Shown here: positions 47,501 to 57,100 of the stretch, in pieces
How the letters are laid out: every line of letters begins with the position of its first letter
How positions within the stretch are numbered: the stretch's first letter is position 1
Source: NORP309 sp964352735
GTDB taxonomy: Bacteria; Pseudomonadota; Gammaproteobacteria; Xanthomonadales; Marinicellaceae
Length of the DNA stretch: 64,000 bases
Assembly: GCA_964352735.1 (NCBI GenBank)
Contig: CAYGTC010000016.1
Coordinates: forward strand, 1-64,000
Direction of reading: 5' to 3'
The notes under the pieces: generated by a model
Databases searched by the model: none
The model's input: the letters and a program-made list of their open reading frames with translations, nothing else
What the model was told of the DNA's origin: nothing
Position numbers and translations under genes: made by a program

Positions 47501-48126
47501 TGGTGATCGAGAGTTATCAGCGACCAAACAAAACACATGCAGTCAGTCAGCAACAATGGATTGTGTTGTCAGGCCGAACAGCATCGGCATTAAAGCAGAG
47601 AATCATCAATCTACTTGATGATATTGTGCATCTCAAAGACCAGGATATGGCCCATTTGGCTTACAGCTTGCAAATCGGCCGAGAGGCAATGGAGTATCGG
47701 TTGGCACTGAAAACAGATTCTCTGACCGATTTAGCACGACAGTTAAGGCAGTCTTTAGATAATGATGCGCGAGATGCAACAAAAGTGCGCTTGATTAATG
47801 GTTTTCCAGATATGACGATTGTTCATGTCAACCAGAAAAGCAACAGCAGCTTTGATAGCATGGAACAAGACGTTTCACAATGGCTTTTAGGTAAAAACAT
47901 CAATTGGCGATCGTATTGGCAAGATTTTGAAGTACAGCGATTACGCTTGACTGGTTATCCGTTTGAGCAAAATACTTGCTGGTTTAACGTACAAAACACT
48001 GCGGCTCAACAATTGTCAGATCAGCATGAAAAGCCTAAAGAACAGAAGATAGAGAAAATGTTACAGGATGTGATTGATGGACATATGGACTTGGATGACG
48101 TAGCAGACTCAGTTGGAAACTTATAG
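38524..48126 (+). CDS. Trans-AT polyketide synthase 1: KS-DH-KR-ACP / KS-B(DH-like)-ACP / KS
   Basis: The 3,200-residue synthase has no AT domain. Module 1 contains KS1 (5-430, C169 in NDSACSS, HGTGT, GHLEGAAG), DH (H636 in H-I-I-A-G-A-S-I-L-P, D796), KR (TGGSGALA near 1076, Tyr near 1217) and ACP (S1413). Module 2 contains KS2 (about 1515-1945, C1689 in DTMCSA, unusual EGHGSGT), a DH-like fold (about 2125-2380) whose catalytic His is replaced by Y2157, and ACP (S2472). Module 3 begins with KS3 (about 2575-3010, C2740 in DTACSSS) and stops after its flanking linker with a helical acidic tail (MLQDVIDGHMDLDDVADSV) that looks like a docking segment; its KR and ACP start the next protein. The DH-like domain sits where a branching (B) domain occurs in rhizoxin and glutarimide synthases. 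It starts three bases after the amidotransferase gene. Confidence 0.92.
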   Translation: MKPVHEKIAIIGISLRLPGSNNLDELFRNLRDQKCFITEVPDERWQNIASEKKPDKAWGAFVEDVDGFDEEFFNVSPREAQTMDPQQRFMLELSHQAIEDAAYAPSDLAGSNTGVFMGVCHWDYAELFEKTGIDVDAYLPTGLAYSIIANRVSHHFDFTGPSVTNDSACSSALVAIIQAVQAIQLGECRQALAGGINLLLSPNHFSAFAKNGMLSKTGESRAFDKAANGYVRGEGGGVLLLKSLADAIKDQDPIHAIIDGGSSNHGGKTNSLTVTNPKAQAALIQDVYRNNGFELDSIGYIEAHGTGTPLGDPIEVLGLKMAFEALSKEKGETVNTGSCALGSIKTNMGHLEGAAGMAGVLKAVVSLKNKTLLANANFNEPNPLLKLQDSPFYVLKETQKWQTKDNKPLRAGVSAFGFGGTNAHVALQAMSATEDMMSNHQQDTYIVPISARNHTQLIKYAESLRDFIESHHDEVHLSNVAYTLQIARDHMPQRAAFVVRSLDELMQGLSQLNEQILSAGSVCFVEGSLVVIENHDADEQDIKVLLDSDDNDAIAQAWSTGVSIDWKKRYDPSNLPRRIHAPVYVFAKNRHWFVMPDISPNVSHVTMNQQDYPIIQHSEKSYSVALASQHYLLKDHIIAGASILPGVVVLELVRNIASQYVLKKPEITISHVVWLRPIMAQQSIVTFRIDIQDNTFKVSAQVNAEQSPLMLCQGKISATASDDPMELINAAFDSCQDINTEQVYQRLQSAGIHHGPAFQVMDKVSRQDHAVMVSLCINDFTQNDNINWHTHPVIIDAAIQAVVALLPESTVPGIPFSVEKMTFINALSKRAHAVIRQIDHGEERTGVSRYDLDIYNSKNEISVIIRNLATKALNKAQLPVQHDGEKHPESLILAKPSWQAINFQKRDNSSNKVIKTVMLFGLTDKYRYLPTLEKTQAQDCVIEPLFLPSRITDTFALEQVLLLLVNKFKNLTKSSQKTQLILAMPSYLSSWLSPALSGLFKTINLESSLISARIVSLQNYSKPELIDELLSNELLIAQDNAEVLYSKTNQRLVKIFKGTGDNQPVPIKRKGVYWITGGSGALAQLFARHLINTGVDHVYLSGRSSRTEIADKLNTLSDIKQHISYLRVDITNREQVALALKKIQKGREGQLTGVIHAAGIINDGLLIHKNERDMSAVLAPKINGVINLDIATKHIRLDCFAVFSSIASTFGNLGQADYCVANGFLDGFMHWRTTATKLGLRFGHSSSINWPIFAEGGMHVPDNILAGMKQRMGVVPLTKDPAFQAFDYATSHNCVQLAVAYGDQATIKRFFENTKATSTAAHLKKEAKVSTAVTNQRNLNQESTNQEATSPVATSQTNTVVTSSKSDVQVKNSQQDIKMALNQMISKNFADVLAMDPNKIRMDAPFDTYGFDSIIAVELIERLEKDFGELPKTLFFEHIDLNSVVTWLMDEHEQTVHQLFSHDGVAQVESTVQQNDMPIPPSDHRVDESTESKAENTSETTAELATGLAAGIAHDLHDIAVIGIGGIYPGAKDLDEFWQNLKAGKHAFEPVPENRWKHQDIYHHERDILGKSTIKTGSFLDNIDKFDPRYFNISQTEAELMSPEVRLMLQVAVETFEDAGYSKEYIQQKMDGDVGVLVGTMSNHYNLYGFQNMLTRGSQASGSYTGTLPNMISYYYGLTGPSVFVDTMCSAAATCIDMAVRMLRTGQSKMVLAGGINLLLHPNNLVSSSQEHFTTKTAEVIRSYGVGADGTILGEGAGTVLLKPLKDAQRDGDNIQAVIRGTAITNAGVRNGFTVPNPHMQSKAIRLALDDAKINARTISYLEGHGSGTSLGDPIEIRALNKTFKEDTSDQAFCAIGSVKSNIAHLLAAAGIVGFTKALLQMRHKQLVPSLHSEKINPAINFDNSPFVVQQSLTPWQRPTLEVDGIKQQIPRRAGITSIGAGGMNSHIILQEYEMPEASSSVGSETKRLIIFSAMHLTALKRLLTKYQSWLTQHKDINLDRFAYTLQVGRTALNCRLAFMAHNLSDVMHQIDGFMNAEKQDEVFFIENVLDAQLPQQQSNVNDRLLQGNLNQWAQSWVNGAKLDWDELWHNKPLKISLPTYQFDQVRCWYEVYEDAPNILNPEAFRRKLHPFIGTNTSNIHGLSFELQFNINDVLDYQYKQHNQVRLPPLIVTDIALALSQLVGVNHTAEFQSACVTELSVSACQLHEADHLNYQVSILSDTNHSNDKAALQLQIQGFWHKNGTKQPWFDAKSAINASHGHQPLLKPLGQVIHQFDHQAILDIWQQGALSFAPYHNNIQAFMLDEHQGGEIYFTHTELHQNSHHNHQVLSADLLMLIQQLGKLLGHYFQCANWQEFDLVNLKQLTQSGASINACEKLRFSVVTHDQHGLVVDVHLLDANAQLLASFEGIEFGDLTAVIHTTQHTSSVTDQLDSQSIEKELSDYLRKQMAGIVKFPESDIHAKTGFYMLGFDSISLTTLTEKINSDYATQLTPALFYEVENLEQLTDYVVALGVKSLNKPIDNFDANSKSDNQSHQAKERTEIPDAFVVSNDARNSDEHKNIHSNDKKVRGGDSPTKFAIIGMDGKFPGANNCQEFWQILTSETDALSDFPLDRYSREYQALIAEQDFCKRGGFVRGVAEFDPYFFNVSPSEAQLMDPQHRLFLQVAWNAVEMSGYKAADLDKKTGVFVGVSANEYVGLLKDHGADIDAYMATGNSHAMLANRLSYFLDIHGPSEAIDTACSSSLVAINRAIEAITHGTCSMAIAGGVNLNLSMESFVGPHKAGMLSPEGRCKTFANDADGYVRGEGAGVVIIKPLAQAQADGDDILAVIVGSAVNHGGRANSLTAPNIKAQSDLIVSAMGDLDPSSISYIEAHGTGTHLGDPVEIEALKKAYQQLAQQHDISQFEADTCGLGSVKTNIGHLESAAGIAGLIKLILSCQNNLIPATLNCQVTNQHIDCSSSPFYVQKHARHLDAEQRHRFAVSSFGFGGANAHLVIESYQRPNKTHAVSQQQWIVLSGRTASALKQRIINLLDDIVHLKDQDMAHLAYSLQIGREAMEYRLALKTDSLTDLARQLRQSLDNDARDATKVRLINGFPDMTIVHVNQKSNSSFDSMEQDVSQWLLGKNINWRSYWQDFEVQRLRLTGYPFEQNTCWFNVQNTAAQQLSDQHEKPKEQKIEKMLQDVIDGHMDLDDVADSVGNL

Positions 48127-48128
48127 CG

Positions 48129-51100
48129 GTGAATGACAATCATGAATTAATACTTTTCACACCCAATTGGACAGCCAAAGCCAGGGAAACAGCAACTGAT
48201 CAGATCAAGTACGATAGGAATGTACTGATTGTTGCTGAGCCACTGATAAAGGATTGTGCAGAGTTGTCGGCTCAAGCCAAAATAATAGATGAAACGATTG
48301 ATTGTGTGGCTTTAAAAGACAAACCCAACTCATTTGATCAACAAGACCCTATGGCACATGGACAATGGTTGTTGGCATTTTTGCAAAATGAAATAAAAAA
48401 AACCAGTCATTGTCTGATTCAATTTGTTTTACCTTTCCAAGATTCAGAGCATTGTGCAAGCCTTTATTTGGGCCTGTTGCGCACATTAAAAATCGAAAGT
48501 AACCTAGACGGACAGATCCTGTTTGTTGATCCGTCCCTCAATCATTTGGCATTGATCAATTTGTGCATTGCTGAGCGTGGATCTGTGGATGATACCATCG
48601 TTAGAATCACCGGCGAAAACAGAGCAGTACATGCTTTTGATGTGCATGATACGCTTAAAAATGATAGGGTTAACAATGACCAGATCCCTTGGCAAAACCA
48701 AGGCGTTTATGTGATTTCAGGAGGCATGGGAGGTATTGGTTTATTGATTGCCTTGGATATCATGAGCAGTGTGCAATCGGCAACAGTGGTGTTAATCGGA
48801 CGTGCACCGAAATCAGCAAAACAACAGGAATTAACAGCCTTACAAACACAAGCCATGCAGTTTGGGTCAAATGCCACCATTCATTATTGGTCGATAGACA
48901 TCAATGATGTCGATGCACTTACCCAATGTTTTCAAACCGAATCGACTAGGCTGGGTCTTGGGCCATTGACAGGTGTCATCCACTGTGCAGGTGTCATCAA
49001 AGATGGTTATCTGATCAACAAAAAACCAGATGAAATCGAACAAGTTTTGGCCCCGAAAATACAAGGTTTGCAGCATTTACACCAAGTGACTTGTGCTGAA
49101 CCTTTGGACTTTTTTATCGGCTTCTCATCTTTGGCCAGTATCACAGGAAATATCGGACAGGCAGAGTACGCTTTTGCCAACGGTTACTTGGATGGCTTTC
49201 TTCAATGGCGGTCCCAACAAGTAAGACAAGCCAAGGCTTATGGTAAAAGCCTGAGCATTAATTGGCCGCTGTGGGCAGATGGCGGCATGATCATGAGCCA
49301 AGATGCCAAAAATAGATTGTATGAGACATCAGGCATTGTCGCCATGGACAAAAAAAATGCCCTCAAGGCATTGTATATGGCTATGGCTATGGGTAGCGAC
49401 CACAGTCAAATTGCTGTGACTTACGGAAACAGCGCACAATGTTACCAACACATCACCAGAAGAAACACAGCATTTCCTCACCCTCTCAATAAGTTACATG
49501 ATAATAAGAGCAATAACATGGGCAGTACCAATCATCTCACTTTAACACAACAATTAATCACCGCCATTAAAGCGCTTTTTGCGCAACACACAGGCATTGC
49601 GATTAAACAGATAGACGCCGAAGAACGATTTGAATTGTATGGCATTGACTCAATTATGGTGGCGCGGCTCAATGACCAGTTGGCTGAATACTACACGGGT
49701 GTGCCAAAATCTATCTTTTATCAATGTCCTACCATAAAAGCCTTGGCAGATTATTTGCTTAAAAATCATGATAAAGACACCTCCATGTGGTTGGGCAATC
49801 AAGTGCACGATGCAATGGGCCAAGATGAGGTATTCATAATGCCTGATGTGAGCAAAAAAACGAGCGGCAAAAAACATAAGCCAGCATCACATGATGCCAT
49901 TGCCATCATCGGCATGAGTGGTCGTTTTCCTCAAGCACAAAACATTGATGAGTTTTGGAACAATTTAGTCATAGGCAAAAATTGCATCAGTGAAATTCCA
50001 TCCGATCGATGGTCCTTGGCTGATTTTTATGTCTCAGACAAACAAGAGGCGGTTAACAGAGGTAAAAGTTACAGCAAATGGGGTGGGTTTTTGCATGGAT
50101 TTGCTGATTTTGACCCCTTGTTTTTTAATATTTCACCCAAAGAAGCGCTTGATATGGATCCACAGGAGCGCTTGTTTTTAGAGAGCTGTTATTGCACGCT
50201 TGAACAGGCTGGTGTCACTAAAGTTCAAATACAAAAAGACTACAATGGAGAATTAGGGGTTTTTGCCGGGGTCACAAAAACAGGCTTTGAGCGTTACGCA
50301 CAAGATCTTGATCAAGCCGGTAGTGCCATTAAACCGCGCACATCATTCAGTTCAGTGGCCAATCGCGTGTCATATTTTTTAGACGCAAATGGACCAAGCA
50401 TACCTGTTGATACCATGTGTTCATCGTCATTGACGGCCATTCATCAAGCATGTGAATCTTTACAAAAGGGTGAATGCCAACTGGCATTGGCTGGTGGTGT
50501 CAATCTGTATCAACACCCACACAATTATTTTGAATTGTGTGCCAGTGGCATGCTGTCAGAAGATGGCTTATGTCGAAGTTTTGGAGAAGGTGGAACAGGT
50601 TTTGTGCCCGGAGAGGGCGTTGCCAGCGTATTGTTGAAACCTCTATCACTTGCACAAAAAGACGGTGACAATATACTGGCTGTCATCCGCTCATCTGCAA
50701 TCAATCATGGTGGGCATGCTCAAGGTTTTACGGTGCCAAATCCTCAAGCACAAAGTCAATTGATTGAGAAAGTATTGTCTCGCGCTGAACTTTCATCGCA
50801 AACAATCAGTTATGTTGAAGCGCATGGCACAGGCACGCAATTGGGTGACCCGATCGAATTTGAGGGCCTGAAAAATGTATTTGAATCTGATAAAAGTCAT
50901 CTCCAAAAGTGCCACCTTGGTTCGGTGAAATCCAATATTGGTCATTTGGAGGCTGCTGCAGGCATTACCGGTTTAATCAAAACGGTCTTGCAAATACAAC
51001 ACCAACAATTGGTGCCAAGTCTTCATGCTAAAGTCATCAATCGACACATAGATTTCAACTCATCACCATTTACTTTGGTGCAAAATGCAATGCCGTGGCG

Positions 51101-54100
51101 TGTTGCTGAAAATCAGCTTCGCACAGCATTGGTCAGTTCTTTTGGTGCTGGTGGTTCAAATGCCTGTGTCATGATTGAAGAATACCCGCAAAGTTCAGAC
51201 ACAACAAATCCGATAGGCAACTCTGATAAATACGCCATTATTTTATCTGCCAGAACCAAAAATGAGTTGCATAAAATGGTCAGCAATCATCTTGACTGGT
51301 TGATGGAACAGGCTGAATTACCATCTGAAAAAGGCGCTGTCGGGCAATCGAAGGTCACCGAAATCACTGAACATCAAATGTTATCAATTGTTGCTGAGCA
51401 CACCAAAATAGCTGTTGAGCAATTAAACGGAAGTATGCAGATTTCCGAATTTGATTTTGGTGCATTTGAACTACAAAACCTTATTTCAGCTTTCGAGTCC
51501 TCATTTGGGGTACAAGACATTTCAGGTGAAATGGTTTATTCACAAACCTTGTCAGACTGGTTGAATATACTACAAAACAATTCATCTGAAAGCACTGATG
51601 TCAACACACCAGAAGTTGACCTGATGAATCTGGCCTATACCTTGCAAACAGGACGACAACCCCTGCCATTTAGATTGGCCATGAATGTTGAGTCAACATC
51701 ACAACTCCAGGCTTTATGGCAAGCCTTCTTAAATGATGAGCACAATACAAGCGATCTCTCCAGTGCTGGTTATTTCTATGATGAAGTCACTGCCAAAAAG
51801 GAAACCCTTGTTCAACTGCAATCATCGCCTGCAATAAATCAATTAATTAATCGGTGGATCGAATCGACTAATTTTGAAAAAATGCTGCCTTTGTGGGTTA
51901 AAGGTTTGAACATTGCCTGGCACAAACTGTATCAGCAACGACCATCGGATCACCTTCGCATCATTAATTTACCCAATTACCCCTTTACCAAACAACGCTT
52001 GTGGCCAGCTGATGCTTTACCCAAACAAACCACAGCCAATGCACAAGCCAAAGGATCATCTGAAATAACAGCGCGCTTATCAAATGGCATATCTTCTGAA
52101 CAACCAGCAAAAATTGCACAACAGGAGGATGTGAGTCACGATCAAACAAGCCTTGCAGAAGTCATTTCATTGTGTGTGGAAAAATCCTTGATGATTGGCA
52201 AAGATGACATCAACCCCAATCAGGCCTTTGCCGATTATGGTTTGGACTCGATTTTATCGGTTGGTTTGGTCAAACAATTGAATGAGCATTTGTCGATAGA
52301 TTTGAAAACCGCGGCCCTGTTTGATTACCCCAGTATTAACCAACTCGCACAATACATTGAAGCAACATTTGATACTCGGCAGTCATCTGCCCGTGTACAT
52401 CAACAGCAATCTTCAGCGGCAAAAAATGCTGCTTACGATCAACAGAGTACTGATAATAAACAGCAGGAAAGTAGTATAAGCGATGTTGCCATTGTTGGCA
52501 TGTCTGGATGTTTCCCCGGGGCTGAAAATGTCGATGAATTATGGCAAGAAATCATTGCAGGTCATCACCACATCACCGATGCGCAACGGTGGCCTTTGGA
52601 TACCTCATTAAATGCTTGTACGCAAGGTGGTTTTTTAAATGAGATAGCAGCGTTTGATGCCATGTTTTTCAATATATCCGGTATTGAAGCAACCCATATG
52701 GATCCACAACAACGCCTCTTTTTACAACAAGTCTGGACGGCTTTAGAAGATGCCGGCTATGCGGGTAATGCCTTGTCTGGACAAAACTGTGGGGTTTATG
52801 TTGGCTGTTGTAATGGAGATTATCAAGACCTGTTTCCACATCAACCCAGTTCTCAATCTTTGTGGGGCAATATGGGCTCAGTGATTCCCTCGAGAATTGC
52901 CTATTTGCTTGACTTAAAAGGGCCTGCATTGGCCATAGATACCTCATGTTCCAGCTCATTGGTGGCAGTTCACAGTGCCTGTCAGGATTTAAGGCGTGGT
53001 GATACCGATGTGGCCATTGCCGGTGGTGTTTTTGTACAGTCAACCGCTAAACTGTATTTGTCTGCCAACAAAGCCAATATGCTGTCACCAACTGGAGCAA
53101 CTTATAGCTTTGACGAACGAGCCGATGGTTTTGTGCCTGGAGAGGCGGCAGGAGTCTTGTTGTTGAAACGCTTGGATGATGCCTTGGCTGATGGGGATCA
53201 CATTCACGCGGTGATCAAAGGTTCTGGTTTAAACAACGATGGTGCCACCAATGGTATAACAGCGCCCAGTGCAGAGTCACAAGCATCATTGTTAACTGAG
53301 GTGTATCAGAAACATGGCATCAATGTGCAAGACATTGACTATATTGAAACACATGGTACTGGCACACAATTGGGTGACCCAATAGAGTTTCGCGCATTAC
53401 TCAAGGCATTTGACAATGCGCCCACAACACAATACTGCACCTTGGGCTCTGTCAAGCAAAACATCGGCCATACACAATTTGCAGCGGGTGTCTCTGGCAT
53501 CATTAAAGTGATTTTGGCGCTCAAAAATCAGCAGATTCCACCTGCCGTCAATTTCAAAAAAGCCAATAAAGACGTGCCAATAGCCGATTCGCCGTTTCTC
53601 ATCAATACCCAAGCAAAACCTTGGAATACACAGGCCAATAAAACACGTTTGGCTGGGGTCAGTTCTTTTGGTGCCAGTGGCACCAATGCCCATGTGATTA
53701 TTGCTGAACCACCCATCACACACACCACAATGCATAATGGTCAGGCGGTACTTATCGTTTTATCAGCAAGGTCTTTGGATGCATTGAAATATAATGCAGA
53801 ACAATTGCGTCATTGGTGTGAAAACCATTCGCAGGCTGCACTGAGTGATGTATCCTTCACATTAATGGCTGGCAGAGGCCATTTTGAACACCGTTTGGCC
53901 ATTGTTGTTCAGAACCTCGATGAATTGAAAGATCGCTTGGCTGAATACATTCATCATGATCAAAATCAAACGATCAATCATGAGTCAATATATCAGGCTT
54001 ATGTAAAATCCCCCAGTAACCTTATCGATGACTCACTGCTGTCAGTATCGATGACAAACCACACCCATGAGGCGAATCATAATGACATGCTTCATCATCT

Positions 54101-57100
54101 GGCAGCGAGTTACATACAGGGAAGTGTCATAGACCACCAGTCACTTTTTGATGGACAAATGGTCAAACGCATACCCTTGCCGACTTATGGTTTTGCCAAG
54201 GACCGTTATTGGGTCAAGACCTCAGCCCAAAGACAAGCACAATCACAAGTTCAGCCACAACCATTGTTCACTCTAAACCCATGCCATGCTGGTTTTCATG
54301 TCACCTTTGCCAAACAGGCCTATGTTTTTCAACAACATAAAGTCAATGGGCAAAGTGTTTTGCCTGGTGTGATGAGCCTTGAATTATTGAGATCTGTCAT
54401 CGCCATCAAGTCACCAACAGTGAAAAAATGGCAGCTGAATAAATTGGTTTGGGTTAATCCCGTTCTCAAACAGTACCACGCTGATTTGTATTTAAAAATA
54501 AAATTACCAGAAGATGATTCATCATTTGCTTTTGAACTGCGCAGCTCTAGGCGTGATGATTCGCTCATGCTTACACAAGGCACTGTCAACTATCTAGGGC
54601 GCCAAGAGCGTGACATCAGCATTGATCTTGAAACGTTAGAGTCGGTCAAACCGCGATCACAATGGTCAGCCCAACAATGTTATGAATTGACCGAACAACA
54701 AGGTTTGCAGCACGGGCAAATGATGCGGTCGTTAAGAAAAGTGATCATCGGTGAAGATTATGGTGTGGCTGAATTGAATATGCCTGATCAATTGATGGGT
54801 GAGGGCAATATAAGCTTGCAACCCTGTATTTTGGACAGTGTGATTTTGATGTCTGTGGCGTTTTTATTGGATCAAGGCATTGTGGTTGATGATCTGACCA
54901 GTGTTCCTTTTATGGTCGAAAAATTTGAAATTCTGGGTGATATGACAGCTACCATGTGGGCAAAAATGCCTGTGCCATTGTGCCATGCTCAGGGCATCGA
55001 TGGTGCCATAGCTGCAGATGTATTTGATGATACAGGAAAATTATGCATTCGTATGCAAGGCTGTTTTTATCGACCAGTCTCAACAAAAAAACCAGCACAA
55101 ATGTTGATGCCACACTGGAGAAAAATCTCGCGTGCCATCGATACAAAGGGTTCTTCATTAAACAATGATATGACGTGGGTGATGAGCACAAGTCATGACC
55201 CATCATCTGAATTGCTTAATCATTTTCCTGCACATCTCATCATAGACCAAAGCATCACTCAAGCACAATTGCAGCACCATGTGTCTCAAGCAGACGTACC
55301 CAAACAGGTCGTCATTTTGGCTTTACCAGCAATGCCAGATCAAGACATGGATGCGCTGATCGATCAACACAATGATTTGGCCATGCAGGTTTTAACGTTG
55401 ATAAAAATGATGGTCGCAGCACAATTAGACGCTCAAGTCATTCAATGGACATTAGTGACGCAAAACACGCACATGATCATGAATGATACCGTCTGTAACC
55501 CAACTGCTGCGGGGTTGCATGGTTTGATCGGTTCAATGAGCAAAGAATTCGCCTTGTGGTCCAGTCGAATTGTTGATCTCGAATCATTGTCAGAGAACAT
55601 TTTGGGTGAGATCAATGCCCTGCCAATCAGCACTGACAGTTGTAGCCTGGCACACAGAAACCATCAGTGGTATCAGTCACAGCTGGTGCCTTTTGAATTG
55701 AATAAATCAATACACAATACACCGTATAAAAAACAGGGCCTTTATCTGGTCATCGGTGGTGCCGGTGGTGTTGGCCGTACCTGGTCGAAATTGGTGGCTG
55801 CCTCCCATCAAGTGCAATTGATTTGGGTGGGGCGTTCGGCGATTAATGATCAAATCAAGCAATACATTGATGAGATTGCACTTGATGCACCTCGTCCGAT
55901 ATACATACAGGCCGATGCCAGTGACTACGGTGAAATGTTGGCGTGCAGTCAACAGGTCAAACAAATCGGTCATTTAGATGGCATCGTTCACTCCGCCATC
56001 AGTTTGAATGATCATGCCTTGATGAAAATGGACCGTGAGCAATTCATTCAGGCCTCACAGTCAAAGGTTGAAGTCAGCATAAGACTGGCGCAGTGTTTTG
56101 ATTTGTCATCGCTTGATTTCATTGTGTTTTTCTCCTCCATACAGTCCTTTGCCAAAATGCCTGGACAAAGTAATTATGCTGCGGGCTGTACCTTTGAGGA
56201 CAGTTACTGTCATTATTTGAGGACACAGGGCATTAATGCCAAAACCATCAATTGGGGGTATTGGGCACAAGTCGGCGTGGTGGCTTCGGCTGAAATGGAA
56301 CAACGCATGAAAAAATTGGGTCTATTGAGTTTAGACGCTGACGATTTGAGCCAGGGGTTGGATACTTTATTGGGCATACAAATACCTCAGTTGGCCATGG
56401 TGGCATTGACAGATCAAGGTTCTGTTGAAACACTGAACAACACCTTGCGCTCAATACAATCAGACCGTTACTATGATTCAATTTTAGATTCAGTGATTGC
56501 CAACATTCCGAATCAGCAAGATACCGTTGATCAAATCAGCGCTGTGGTTGGGGATCAAATGAGTGCTTTTGATCATGAGATGGCGCAATTGATGTTTGTA
56601 CAACTCAATGAGGCAGGGCTATTTAATCAACAATCAACCCCCATGGATACCATTTTAAGCCTGATCGATCCTTTGTATGAGCCATGGATGCAAGAGTCAA
56701 TACGGGTGTTGATCAAACATGGATACTTGCAATGGGCATCAGATGAGCATAAACAACTGGTGCGCCTGAAGCCTCCAGTCAGTAGCGCTACAGCCTGGCA
56801 GGAATGGAGTCTTAAAACCAAACCGCTGTTAAATAATCCTGACATTCAATCTCATATTATTTTGGCTGAAACCATGATGTTTGCCTTATCGGATATTGTT
56901 GTGGGCGCAACCCCAGCCACCGATATCATGTTCCCTGAGTCTTCTTTAAAATTGGTTGAAGGCGTTTACAGAGACAACAAAGTAGCGGACTATTTTAATC
57001 AGGTATTGTGCGAGACTCTGGTCATCAGCATTAAAAAGCATTTGAGTGTTGATGCGCATAAAAAAATACGCATCCTTGAAGTCGGTGCGGGCACTGGTGG

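Noticed and set aside
48118..48131. Frameshift fusing PKS1 and PKS2
   Set aside because: PKS1 ends with a docking-like acidic helix and PKS2 begins at a natural KR boundary, which fits a real gene junction. Only a read-level check could settle it.
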